64,000 nucleotides of DNA from the NCBI GenBank assembly GCA_022009755.1, contig CP091722.1, positions 1,930,001 through 1,994,000 of the forward strand, read 5' to 3'. Source of the stretch: Oscillospiraceae bacterium. Its GTDB lineage: Bacteria; Bacillota; Clostridia; Christensenellales; QALW01. The notes below the pieces were generated by a model. That model was not told where the DNA came from and searched no databases. It saw nothing but the letters and a program-made list of their open reading frames with translations. Positions 17,493-26,779 of this stretch are shown piece after piece (position 1 is the stretch's first letter; each line of letters starts with the position of its first letter). The position numbers were made by a program, and so were the translations under genes.

Positions 17493-17508
17493 GCATACAG
17501 AAAGTTAT
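17493..17508 (+). repeat. 16-bp direct repeat, copy 1 (HU 3' region)
   Basis: GCATACAGAAAGTTAT occurs here and again at 17722-17737, 229 bases apart. The second copy lies in the folded leader of the SipW-type gene. No other copy was noticed in the window. Confidence 0.7.
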
Positions 17509-17517
17509 AATTCATAA

Positions 17518-17555
17518 AATGCGGTGCAGCCGTGCGTGGCTGCACCGCATTTTTT
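17518..17555 (+). terminator. Strong terminator of the HU gene
   Basis: A perfect 14-bp stem pairs 17518-17531 with 17538-17551, followed by a T run. Confidence 0.9.
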
Positions 17556-17640
17556 GCGGTCCGGCGCATGCAATTGTAAACTTTTTTTTGTATTAAGTAA
17601 AAAACGCTCGATTTTCGGTACGCTTTTTGCAAAACAGTGA

Positions 17641-17646
17641 TATAGT
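17641..17646 (+). promoter_or_regulatory. Candidate -10 element of the SipW-type gene
   Basis: TATAGT here would place the transcript start at about 17652, at the beginning of the folded leader. No good -35 was found at the right distance, so an activator or another sigma factor may be needed. Confidence 0.35.
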
Positions 17647-17649
17647 ATA

Positions 17650-17740
17650 GGCATAACAGCGTTGGTTGCCGGAAATCGTGCAGCGCGGAGGCGTTTGCCG
17701 GGGCAATATGCAGGGGGCAAAGCATACAGAAAGTTATGCC
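17650..17740 (+). ncRNA. Candidate structured leader RNA (three-way junction)
   Basis: Three helices can be drawn by eye. P1 is GGCATAAC (17650-17657) with GTTATGCC (17733-17740), a perfect 8 bp. P2 is GCGTTG (17659-17664) with CAGCGC (17681-17686). P3 is GCgTTTGCC (17691-17699) with GGCAAAGC (17716-17723), one bulge. The joining segment ATACAGAAA before the 3' strand of P1 is part of a 16-base sequence repeated behind the HU gene. The helices arrange as a closed three-way junction, like many riboswitches, 65 bases before a surface-protein gene. It does not fit the c-di-GMP-I, TPP, purine or SAM patterns that I tried. No covariance support is available here. Confidence 0.45.
17722..17737 (+). 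repeat. 16-bp direct repeat, copy 2 (leader of SipW-type gene)
   Basis: Second copy of GCATACAGAAAGTTAT; it overlaps the 3' strands of helices P3 and P1 of the candidate leader RNA. Confidence 0.7.
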
Positions 17741-17805
17741 TGTAAAAGCAATCAGGGGGAAACACGGTTATTGTCATTGAAAAAATAACAAGGAGGCAAT
17801 AAACA

Positions 17806-19123
17806 ATGACAAACAGTAAATTCACCAAGCGAGCGGCGGTTTTGAGCGCCCTGACCGTTCTGATGTGCATGGTAATGCTTGCGGGCACTACATTTGCATG
17901 GTTTACGGATTCCGTAAGCACCGGCGTGAACAGAATTCAGGCGGGCAACCTCAGTGTGGATCTGCAGGTGTTTGACAGTGCGCAGAACAAGTGGGTATCC
18001 GCCGAAAACAAAACCCTCGATTTTATAAAAGCAGAGGGAGCGCAGAACGAAGAGGTTTTATGGGAGCCCGGTGCGACATACAGGCTTCCGGACATCCGCA
18101 TAGTCAACAAAGGCAATCTTGCGGTTAAATACAAGATCGTAATTACCGGCGCAAAGGATGCAAACCCCGATAACGGCAAGGACGATCTTAAGCTGCTGGA
18201 GGTTATCGATTGGACATACAGCATCGAGGGCAGCGGCGGCGACGCCACGGCTGCGCTGGATACCGAGCGCCATCTGGCGGCCAATACCGGTACCGATGTT
18301 TATGACACCCTGACTATTTCCGGCAAGATGCGCCCCGAGGCGGGCAATGAATATCAGTGGCTTGCCGTGGAGGGCATAGCAATAACTGTTTATGCCGCTC
18401 AGGATACCGTGGAGAGCGACAGCTTTGATAATCAGTACGATAAAGATGCTTCCTATGATGAACCGGGCAAATCAAGGTTTATCCCGTAAGCAGCTATGAC
18501 GAAATGAAAAAGGCCTTTGATGAAGGCGGCGGCATCATTCTTAACGGCTATGTGGAGGGCGATGCGAAAAAAACCGCTGCAAGCGACCGTTTGACTATTA
18601 AATCGCCCGCAACCATTGATTTTAACGGCACCTACTATGTGCCCGGCTCCCTTGAGGCGTCAAGCAACTGGGCTGCATTCTTCATAAACGCCGATACCGT
18701 TATAAACGCGCAGGACGGCTGCGGTGTTGCCTGCCTTAATAAGGTGTCGGGCTCCTATTTGGGAGGCCCCTATGTGGCTAACATCTGCGGGACAATATAA
18801 CCGTCACCGTAAACGGCGGGTCCTACGGCGCGGGCGGTACCGTGTTCAATGTGGAAAAAGGCACTCTTATTGTAAACGGCGGCTTCTTCCATGTATGGCC
18901 CGATATAGACACCAACGATTACAGATATACCCTTAACTGTATCGATGCAAACTATAAAAACGGTACGGCGAATATCATCGTCAAGGGCGGAACATTCGTA
19001 AACTTCGATCCGTCAAACAACCTTGCAGAGGGCGAGAACACAAATTTTGTGGCACCGGGCTACAAGGTTGTTTCACAGGCTCAGTCGGACGGCGATATCT
19101 ACTATACGGTAGTTAAGGAATAG
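17806..19123 (+). CDS. SipW-dependent (TasA/camelysin-type) exported protein with beta-helical C terminus, two frame breaks
   Basis: Residues 1-35 form a SipW-type signal: basic start, hydrophobic stretch, then TTFAWFTDSVSTGVNRIQAGNL, the hallmark of TasA/CalY proteins cleaved by signal peptidase SipW. A beta-sandwich follows (LPDIRIVNKGNLAVKYKI, then LTISGKMRPEAGNEYQW). The C-terminal half has short repeats such as VNGGSYGAGGTVF and VKGGTFVNFD, a beta-helix pattern unusual for the family. Adding one A at 18469-18471 and one G at 18789-18791 joins three frames into about 439 residues. ATG 17806 follows AAGGAGG. It is likely a fibre or surface matrix protein. No sipW is in the window. The leader holds a candidate regulatory RNA. 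Confidence 0.75.
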
Positions 19124-19151
19124 TGCCTAAATAAACACATAAAAGCTCAAA

Positions 19152-19184
19152 AAGGCTGCCGCGGGCGAATACCTGCGGCAGCCT
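19152..19184. terminator. Terminator between convergent surface-protein and rhamnosidase genes
   Basis: AAGGCTGCCGC (19152-19162) pairs perfectly with GCGGCAGCCTT (19174-19184). It has A-rich flank on the left and TATATGTTTT on the right, so it may work for both strands. Confidence 0.75.
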
Positions 19185-19234
19185 TATATGTTTTGTTCGG
19201 GTTAACGGCGGAGCCGATTCGGGCTGCGCCGCAT

Positions 19235-21939
19235 TTATTCCACGCGGAAGCTGTATTTGCCCGAGCCCAGCATAAATGCGGCTTTTCCGTCCTTTATGCC
19301 CAAAGGCGAAATTCCCTCGCGGTCTGCAAGCGCCTCTCCGCCCTCGGTGATAAGCCCGTTTGGCAAAAGCAGCTCGGCTTTGGCGCCCACGGGTATCTCA
19401 ATGTCAAACACTACGGCATCCTCTTCCCGTTTCCATGCGCTGGATACTCTGCCGCGCACGGTATCAAGCTCGGCCGATACCCATTCCAGCCCAGAGGGCA
19501 TACAGGGCATATCGTAAGGCTGTCAAAGCCCGAAGCGGGAGCAGCCGCTATGCCGGCAAGGTACTTGTAAAAATATGCGCTTATCGAGGCGTACATTGGG
19601 TGGTTGTGCGAATTCATGCCCGTGCTTGTGGCGTATTCCCAACGCTCCCATACGGTGGTTGCGCCCATGGAAAGCATATAGCCCCAGCTTGGGTAGGTGG
19701 TCTGGGTTATAAGCTTAAACGCAGTGTCGGTATAGCCGTAGCGCGTAAGCTGCTCCGGCACATATTTTGTGCAGAGGTTGCCTGTGGACAGATGATAATC
19801 CTTTGCTACAACATCGGCGTTAAGGGCAGCCGCCACATCTGCCTCGCGCCCTTGGGGCACTATTCCCAAAAACAGCGGCAGCACATTGCAGGCCTGCGAG
19901 CCGGTGGCATATGTGCCGGTTTCGGGACGGAAGAATTCACGGTTAAAGGCGTCGCGCACCTTATCGGCACGGGCGGCAAAGCCGTCGGCCTCACTTGGGT
20001 GAACAAGACGCGCATATTTCTCCATAAGGCGAAGATTGTAATACAGGTAGCCCGTGCTTACAAGCTCTCCGGGCGTTATTGCGCTTATTGCGCCGTTCAT
20101 CTGTATTGAATTGTATGCAGTCGGGCCCGCCCAGTCGCCCCAATAGCTGTATGTGAGTATGCCGTCAATGCTTTGGCGGTACAGATAATCCACCCATTTT
20201 TTATAGCTTTCATACTGGCGCTCCACCGTGCGGATATCGCCGCAGTGGTCAAGCAGACCGTCCGAAACCAAAAGATAGGAGGCGGTGCAGGGGTCGGCGG
20301 GACGCTGACCGCGCTTAAGGGGCGCGGTGTCCGGAATGGCGCCGCTTACCGGCTCCTGCGCGTCGGAAATATCCTGCGCCCATTTTTCGTAAATGTGCAC
20401 CATGTCAAAGTTGTAAATAGCCTCCTCATAGCGCACGGTCATGTCGTTAAGCCAGCCCATGCGCTCATCGCGCTGCGGGCAGTCGGTGGGGATGGAGTGC
20501 AGATTGTCGGTCTCGGTGCGAAGAACAATGTCCTGAAGCCGGTTTATCATTTCATCCGAGCAGCGGAAGAAGCCGCGCTGCACAACATCGGAATGTACCA
20601 CGCAGGCCCAGATATCCTCGGCCTTGGGCTCATAGCTTAACCCCTCTATCTGTACATAGCGGAAGCCGTGATAGGTGAATTTCGGCTCCAGCTCGCATTT
20701 TCCGCCTGCGGTGCGGAAATAGTCGCTTTGCATCTGCGCGCCGCTGCCGTAAAGCTCGGCGGCTATAAGATAGCTCTGGTTTACGGTGCCGTCCTCAAAA
20801 AGAATTTCGGAATGGCGCAGCGCAAGCAGCGCGTCCTTTTCCGTTTGCGCGTTTATGTGGGTCCAGCCGGCGACATTTTCGCCGAAGTCCGCCACATATA
20901 TGCCGGGCTTGGGATTTTCGATTTTAACCGGGTGTATGCGGCGCACAATGCGTATGGGCTCTATCGGCTGAGCCTCAAGGCGTCCGCCGGGGGCCTCGGC
21001 CTCCAGCGCAATATAGCTTTTGTGATATACATCGTTATAGGATTCGTGCTCATCGCCCGCCGGGCTGGGCATGAAGGCGGCATATACTCTCCAGCCCGCA
21101 CGGGGGAAGCGCTCCGTAAGGTCGGGGCATACGCGGTCCCAGCCCTCCGCCTCAAAGCGGTAATCGTAGTTTTCGCCGGTATATATGTTGGTATAGGTGA
21201 TGGGGGCAATAAGCATATCCCATTTTCCCGGCTCCGTGTATACCGAGGTGCAGGTGCCGTCGGTGTAGCGGATGTTAAGCTGCAAAAGCAGGCTGGGATG
21301 CTTGTACCAGCCGCTGCCTACGCAGGCGCCTATGCAGTTTTCGCCCTGCACAAGGTTGCTTGTAACATCGTATACCGAATAGAACACCCGCTTTGTATAG
21401 TCGGTAAAGCCCGGCTCCATCACACGGTCGCCTATGCGGCTGCCGTTTATGTGCAGCTCGTAATAGCCAAGCCCGGCAACATATGCGCGGGCCCACGCAA
21501 CGGGTTTATCCAGCGTAAACTCACGGCGCAGCAGCTGTGCGGGGCCCTGAGCCGGCATGCCTATAAAGCAGCCCTGCCAGTCTCCGGGCTGAAGCAGGCC
21601 GGTTTCAAAGCAGGAAACCTCGCTTATCGGGCCCTTTTCGCCGTCTGCGTCCTTGAGCTGGACGCTGAAATAATAGCGGGTGCCGCTTTTCAGGGGCGCG
21701 CCGTCATAGACGATATTGGCGCAGGCCTTGCTGCGTACAAAGCCGGAATCCCACATATCGCCCTCTCCTATGGCTACTATGTCGTGCATTGTGCCCACCA
21801 CTATGCGATAGGCGCTTTGCCTGCGGTTCCGTCCCTCCTGAAGGGGAACAAAGGAAAAACGCGGGCTTTGCGCATCCATACCCAGCGGATTTTCAAAATA
21901 TTCGCATTTTAAGCGCGTTGCAGTTATCTGCTGTGACAT
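19235..21939 (-). CDS. GH78-type alpha-L-rhamnosidase, frame break near the 3' end
   Basis: The intact protein would be about 901 residues. The N terminus has LKCEYFENPLGMDAQSPRFSF, a typical opening of GH78 enzymes, followed by two beta-sandwich domains (PGDWQGCFIG, then GYYELHINGSRIGDRVMEPGFTDY). The catalytic alpha/alpha barrel begins near residue 470, with DCPQRDERMGWLND (about 483-497) carrying the general acid. SHNHPMYASISAYFY lies near the barrel end. Adding one C (complement of GGG at 19505-19507) joins the last 90 residues, a C-terminal beta domain ending YSFRVE. No signal peptide is visible, so it probably cleaves imported rhamnosides in the cytoplasm. AAAGGA lies before the start. 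Confidence 0.88.
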
Positions 21940-22187
21940 TTCAGGTTATCCTTTCAAAGAAAAAATCATGTTTGTTATGCCGCTGTGCACTGCGGCAATA
22001 CGGAAATATAAGGGATAAAAAAACCCCTTATACCGCAGCAATATTTTAACATTGATTGCGCCGCATAGGAATAGCCTTCAATAACACAAGATAGCACAAT
22101 CATAACCCGTTGCGGCCGTTTTTAAGGGTTTTGCTGATTTTGCCGCAATGAAGGGCCGCTTCCCCTTTTGCATTGAAAAGATTTCTG
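21940..22187. other. Intergenic region between the rhamnosidase gene and the SRP RNA promoter
   Basis: This stretch holds inverted repeats (ATAAGGG...CCCTTAT near 22008-22032; TTGCGGC 22110-22116 with GCCGCAA 22142-22148) and presumably the reverse-strand rhamnosidase promoter, which I could not locate with confidence. No gene was found. Confidence 0.4.
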
Positions 22188-22216
22188 TTGCATTTATCGG
22201 GCGATGAGTGTATAAT
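22188..22216 (+). promoter_or_regulatory. Promoter of the SRP RNA
   Basis: TTGCAT (22188-22193), 17-base spacer, TATAAT (22211-22216). The predicted start is about 15 bases before the RNA's 5' stem. Confidence 0.75.
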
Positions 22217-22236
22217 AAATCCGTGGCGCATAGTGC

Positions 22237-22343
22237 GCCTGTATTGGGTCCTGTGCGATGGAGGGCTGTGAATCATGTCAGGTTCGGAAGAAAGCAGCAT
22301 TAAGCGGATTCCTTCATGTGCCGCAGCAAAGCCGGATACAGGC
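22237..22343 (+). ncRNA. ffs: Signal recognition particle RNA (bacterial small type)
   Basis: The conserved domain IV hairpin is clear: GTCAGGTTCGGAAGAAAGCAG with the GGAA tetraloop and the asymmetric internal loop that binds Ffh, followed by the matching 3' side around GCGGATTCC. The outer stem is formed by GCCTGTAT (22237-22244) with ATACAGGC (22336-22343). The length of about 107 bases fits the small SRP RNA type lacking an Alu domain. It has a good promoter and terminator. With Ffh it targets ribosomes making membrane proteins. Exact ends are judged from the outer stem and could differ by some bases. Confidence 0.9.
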
Positions 22344-22362
22344 GCTCTGTGCGCCGTTTTTT
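22341..22362 (+). terminator. Terminator of the SRP RNA
   Basis: GGCGC (22341-22345), loop TCTGT, GCGCC (22351-22355), then a G and six Ts. Confidence 0.8.
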
Positions 22363-22442
22363 AATGTATTTCAGATATTTAAGCCATTGAAAAGCGTTTT
22401 TTTCGCGCAAAGCGGATAATAAAGGGAAAGGGGTTTGCGTTT

Positions 22443-24003
22443 ATGTCGGTGGAGTGCGCAGTCACGGTAAAATGCGGGCAGGAAACCGTCAGCATCACGG
22501 CCCCGTATAATGAATCCCTTTGCCCTGCTGCTGCGCAGGGGCTTTTTGCAGCACCGGGATACTGCCTGCGGCGGCTGCGGGCTTTGCGGAAAATGCACCG
22601 TAAAGGCGGCGGGCCGGCTCAGCAAAATGAACGCCGAGGAGCGCTCGATGCTGGGGGATGAGCTTGTAAGCAAGGGGTATCGCCTTGCCTGCTGCTGTTA
22701 TATAAAGGGCGACTGCACCATTACGGTGCCCGATAAAAGAGAGGCCTCCCAGAAAAATGCGGAATCGGTGCAGCGCGGCTACGGCATATCCATGGACATC
22801 GGGGACTCCGTAGTAACGGCATCTCTTCAGGACCTTTCAAAAAATATACAGCTGGATATCATTTCACAGGCAAACGCACAAGCTGACATGGGCGATGCCG
22901 AAAACCGCATCCGTATCTGGACGGAGGGCGGGGCGGCAAAGCTTCGCGCCTTGCTCACCTCGCAGCTTGACAGCATTACGGACGAGCTCATGTTCAAAAA
23001 CGGCGTAACGGCAATTTCGCGCATATGTGCGGTGGGCAGCACCTGTATGCTGCATATGCTTGCCGGCGTGGATATTTCAGGGCTTCCCCAAAACCCGCTT
23101 ACCTGCGATAATCTTGCGCTCAGCGGCCGGGAAGCCTCCCTTGCAAAGGCGCCTGAGGCGGCGGTGGAGCTTTGCGGCGCGATATCGGGCTCAATAGGCT
23201 CGGACACCGTTGCGGCGGCGCTTGTTACCGGCATGTACAAAAGCCTTATGCCCGTGCTTTTGATAAATTTCGGCGCCGAGGTCAATATACTTATGGGCAA
23301 CAGCAGCGTGCTGCTTGCCTGCTCCGTGCCCATGGGCGACATTTTTGAAGGCAGAAACATAACCTGCGGCGTGCCGGTGCGTCCGGGCGCCATATATAAG
23401 CTGTGGAAAGAAAAATACAAGGTTTGCTATCGTACCGTGGACGGCAAAGCGCCGATAGGCCTGTGCGGCTGTGCGCTTTTTGAGGCACTGGAGCTTATGC
23501 TGGATGTGGGCATAATAGACGCTTCCGGCCGTATGCTGCGCCCGGAGGAGCTGCGCCCCAGCAAGCTGCGCATGCTGGGAACGGTGAAGGGCGAGCAGGT
23601 GTTTTTCATAGACCGCAAGCACAAAATATATATCACGCAGGAGGATGTATACAGAATACAGCACGCCAAGGCAGCGGTGCTGGCTGCGGTGCGCTGCATG
23701 TTTGAGCAGTTTGATATAACAGAGCCTGCGGATATGTCGGCGGTATATCTGGGCGGTATCTTCGGCGGTATGATCTCGCCCAAAACTGCGGTAAATACGG
23801 GGCTGCTGCCCGCGCTTTGCGAAAAGATATGCTACGGTATCGGTAATGCGGCAATAGAGGGCGCAACGATAATGCTGCGTTCGGCGCGCGCCCGTGCCAC
23901 GGCAGAGCATGTGCGCACCTATGCCCGTTTGTTCAATGCCGAAAACACGGCGGATTATTCCCGTATCTTAAAGGAAAGCGAACGCTTTGCAAGGCCGGAA
24001 TAA
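22443..24003 (+). CDS. 2Fe-2S ferredoxin/ASKHA-domain protein (DUF4445, RACo-like), frame break near the 5' end
   Basis: The joined protein has about 519 residues. The first 85 form a ferredoxin-like domain with the cluster ligands CGGCGLCGKC and a later Cys pair, then GYGISMDIGDSVVTASL and other segments of an actin-like (ASKHA) ATPase domain, with INFGAEVNIL and YLGGIFGGMI near the end. This architecture is that of reductive activators of corrinoid proteins and DUF4445 proteins, which use ATP to deliver low-potential electrons. Removing one T from 22519-22521 joins ATG 22443 with the main frame. No corrinoid protein or methyltransferase gene is nearby, so the partner is unknown. The ribosome site AAAGGGG is distant. 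Confidence 0.75.
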
Positions 24004-24120
24004 AGGCGCGCACGGCGTTAAGGGCATTTGGGCTTCACGGCGGGAGCTTATGCCGCTGCTTTGGCTTGCAGGTGCTTATGGAATTTGCGTTTTTTCGGTT
24101 TATTGGCCAAAAAACACATA

Positions 24121-24148
24121 AAAACAGCGTTTTTTAGCTGTTTTTTTT
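24121..24148 (+). terminator. Terminator after the 2Fe-2S/ASKHA gene
   Basis: AAAACAGC (24121-24128) pairs with GCTGTTTT (24137-24144); eight Ts in total follow the stem base. Confidence 0.75.
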
Positions 24149-24157
24149 ATTGCATAC

Positions 24158-24186
24158 TTGACAGATGAACCTTTATAATATAGTAT
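24158..24186 (+). promoter_or_regulatory. Promoter of the zinc-ribbon membrane protein
   Basis: TTGACA (24158-24163), 17-base spacer, TAGTAT (24181-24186). Confidence 0.65.
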
Positions 24187-24271
24187 ATTATCAATAGCCG
24201 CTGCGTATTTTGTACGGCGGCGACGGGTGTATATTTATCATTTATATTTTATATTTCGGGAGGAAAATATC

Positions 24272-24736
24272 ATGGCTCATTGCACAAAGTGCGGCGCACA
24301 GATGGAAGACAATGCTCAGTTCTGCCCTGCTTGCGGTGCCTCCGTAAACGGCGGCGCTCAGGCTCCCGCTCAGGCGGCCCCTCAGGTTCAGCCCTGGGAT
24401 CATACCGCTGAGTTTGACAAACAGGACATCTCCGACAACAAGGTTCTGGCCATGCTCGGCTATATCATGGGTTGGCTGGGAATCGTGCTTCAGCTGCTTG
24501 CAAGCAACAATTCGCCCTATGTACGCTTCCATATGCGTCAGGCTCTCAAGCTCTTGGTGGTAAACACCCTTATGAGCATCGTTGCTGTGGTGCTCTTCTT
24601 CACCTTTATCGTTCCGATTGCAGCAGCCGTTATGTTTATAGTATTTGAGGTTATTGCCATCATCTGCTTCTTCCAGGTGTGCCAGGGCAAGGCTGTTGAG
24701 CCTGCCATAATCCGCAGCCTCGGCTTCCTTAAGTAA
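24272..24736 (+). CDS. Zinc-ribbon protein with C-terminal membrane domain (DUF4870-like)
   Basis: The 154-residue protein starts at ATG 24272, after GGGAGG. Residues 3-24 form a zinc ribbon (HCTKCGAQMEDNAQFCPACG, four Cys). A Gln/Ala/Pro linker follows, and residues about 62-145 make three to four membrane helices. The FHMRQALKLL segment after the first helix pair matches the conserved HxRQ of DUF4870/Tic20-like proteins. Its function is unknown. Codon use (GCT, ATC, CTC) is unlike the ATA-rich neighbours and points to high expression. It is a single-gene unit with its own promoter and terminator. Confidence 0.75.
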   Translation: MAHCTKCGAQMEDNAQFCPACGASVNGGAQAPAQAAPQVQPWDHTAEFDKQDISDNKVLAMLGYIMGWLGIVLQLLASNNSPYVRFHMRQALKLLVVNTLMSIVAVVLFFTFIVPIAAAVMFIVFEVIAIICFFQVCQGKAVEPAIIRSLGFLK

Positions 24737-24770
24737 TTCTTAACGAATATCGGACAACATGTTAAAAGCA

Positions 24771-24800
24771 AAAAAACACCGTCTTGTGACGGTGTTTTTT
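24771..24800. terminator. Terminator between zinc-ribbon gene and reverse-strand trxB-like gene
   Basis: AAAAACACCGTC pairs with GACGGTGTTTTT around a TTGT loop, with A and T runs on either side, so it may act in both directions. Confidence 0.85.
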
Positions 24801-24848
24801 GCCTTAAAGCAGCCGCCAAACGGCCGTTTTAAGGCATTTTTATTGCGT

Positions 24849-25808
24849 TCAGCGCGTCTTTTTAAGATATTTTATTGCACTAAGTGCGGCTTTGGCACCC
24901 TCGCCTACGGCCACCGATACCTGAAGCACCCCGCCGGTGCAGTCCCCCGCGGCAAAAAGCCCGGGAAGCGAGGTCATTCCTTCGGTGTTAATGATTATAT
25001 TGCCTTGCACCGTCTCGGCGCCGGCACGGCGGGCAAGCTCAGCCGCTCCGGCTACTCCCTTGGCCACAAACAGCCCGGATACGGCCAGATGCGTGTCGTC
25101 CTTGAGCAAAACGCCCTGCAATTCCGTTTGCCCCGAAAGGGCGGCAAGGGGGGAGGTGAAGCATTTTACCCCCGGAGGCAGCGCCGCGGGGACGGGCTCG
25201 CCGTCGGTCAGCAGGCAGCAGGAGCCGACAACGGGCAAAAGCGCCTCCAGCTCGTGCAGGGCATATTCCCCCGCACCCAGCACGGCGACATCGGCGCCGC
25301 GGTAAAAAAAGGCGTCGCACACGGCGCAATAGCTTACTCCGCGGCCCTCAAGCTCGGCGGCGTTTTTAAGATTCAGCTGCCGGCGCTGCGCCCCGGTAGC
25401 CAGTATTACCGCCCCGGAAAGCAGCTCTTTTTCGCATTCGCAGCCCGCTTCAGGGGTGTATTCGGCACCGGCGGCGGGCGTGCCGTTTGCATCCGGCGTC
25501 CCCGAAAAGCCCGCTGCCGCGGGGGTTTTCACGCTGTAAACCGTTCTGAAGCCCTGCTCTGCCGGCTCGGTCAGCAGCACCTCGCCCTCAATAAAGGTGA
25601 CGCCGGCAGCTCGGCCTGACGGCGCCCTCGGTTAAGCAGCTCCGGCCCGCTGCAGGATATGCCGAAGTAGTTTTCTATTTTTTCGGCGCGGGCAAGCGCG
25701 CCGGGGGGAAGCGCTTAAAACCGCAGTGGAAAGGCCGGCGCGAGCCGTATAAAGCGCGGCGCTGAGGCCTGCGGGGCCGCCGCCCACTATGATTACGGAA
25801 TAATCCAT
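24849..25808 (-). CDS. Thioredoxin-reductase-like flavoprotein, two frame breaks
   Basis: The start is the ATG complementary to 25806-25808 (AAAGGA upstream). The N terminus carries the FAD motif VGGGPAGLSAALYTARAG, the middle has the redox pair SYCAVCD (about residues 161-164), and the C-terminal FAD motif reads LFAAGDCTGG. Removing one base from the G6 at 25703-25708 and adding one at 25607 joins three frames into 319 residues. The NADPH domain is unusual: after VAVLGAGEYALHEL there is no HRRxxxR, which suggests a reductant other than NADPH, as in ferredoxin- or flavin-dependent TrxB-like enzymes. A Gly/Ala/Pro-rich insert of about 25 residues precedes the CxxC domain. No thioredoxin gene is adjacent. 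Confidence 0.75.
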
Positions 25809-26000
25809 GATGCTGTTTCCTTTCGATTTGTGCATTTTGACGGGCTTATGCGCCGTGTTTTCGCCGATTTTTGTGCCATGCGTGCCAAAGCACTGAAAAA
25901 GGAAGGCGCAAAAACGCGAAAAAACCTGTAAAAAACCGTTAAAAAGACGCATAAAAACGGTTAAAAAACGCGCAAAAAATTTTTTGAAGTTTTTTTGAAA

Positions 26001-26026
26001 AAAGCGCCGCGTTTTTGCGGCGCCTT
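26001..26026 (-). terminator. Terminator of the reverse-strand lipoprotein gene
   Basis: GCGCCGC and GCGGCGC form a stem around a GTTTTT loop; read on the minus strand it is followed by a long T-rich stretch. The surrounding 25900-26000 segment is A-rich with repeated AAAAACGG-type words and holds no gene. Confidence 0.7.
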
Positions 26027-26029
26027 TGT

Positions 26030-26572
26030 TTATTCTTCGGTAAAGCTTTCGCTTTCGTAGGAGAAGAAGTCGATTATCGGGGACTCGCTTCCGTCCTCAT
26101 AGGCGGCGGTAAGGTTTATTATGAAGGGGTAGATTTCATCCTCCTCAAATTCGCCCTGCACCGTTACCACGGCAACGCCTTCATCGTTTGTAAGCAGCTT
26201 GACATCAAACTGCATGTCCTCGCCGGAGATGGCGGCGGACTGCACGGTAAAGCCGGTTATTTTTTTGCCCTCGTAGCCGGGAGCGTACTTGTATGTGAAT
26301 TCCACCATGGAGGCGCTCTTTGCGGTTACATCGCGGATGAGGTCAAGGCTTGCAAGGTCCTGGAAATGATCGGGCGATTTGGTCTGACCGTCGGGCAGAG
26401 TGGCCTCGGGGGTCTGCGCGGCCGGCTCCTTTGTGACCTCGGCGGTGGGCTGCTGGGTTGTCTGCGCGGTAGAGGCAGCGGAGGAAGCGGGTTCCTTTGT
26501 GGCGTTATTTGCGCATGCCGAAAGGGAAAGGGCAAGCGCTGCCGCTGCGAAAAATTGCTATATTTTTTTCAT
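26030..26572 (-). CDS. Small lipoprotein with an in-frame amber at codon 5
   Basis: A strong ribosome site (AAAAGGAG) precedes the ATG complementary to 26570-26572. Codons 1-4 are MKKI, codon 5 is TAG (26558-26560), and from codon 6 the same frame runs on for 175 codons with an evident lipoprotein signal: hydrophobic AAAALALSLSAC with the lipobox Cys at about residue 22. A Thr/Pro/Ala linker follows, then a beta-rich domain from about residue 90 with VEFTYKYAPGYEGKKITGF. The start and signal fit together only across the stop, so a pair of compensating indels or a real nonsense change is likely. The domain is not recognised. It would be an extracytoplasmic, membrane-anchored protein. Confidence 0.55.
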
Positions 26573-26779
26573 TGCAGTTTCTCCTTTTTTTGTTTGTTTA
26601 TATATTATATTTGATATTGCCTTTGCCGTCAAATGAACGATATGAAAACCGTTTGTAAACAGGCATAAAAACGCCGCAGGGGAAAATGCGTTAATAATGT
26701 TGACAAATACGCCGGGCGTACTAAAATAAACAGGGGAATACATAAAAGGAATAAAACAAAAAACGGGGAGAAAAAGACT

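Noticed and set aside
17650..17740. c-di-GMP-I (GEMM) riboswitch
   Set aside because: A GGGCAAAGC segment is similar to part of GEMM, but the conserved tetraloop, receptor and second hairpin sequence are absent or out of order.
20668..21912. Long plus-strand ORF opposite the rhamnosidase gene
   Set aside because: It is the mirror frame of a well-supported GH78 gene; composition follows from codon bias on the other strand.
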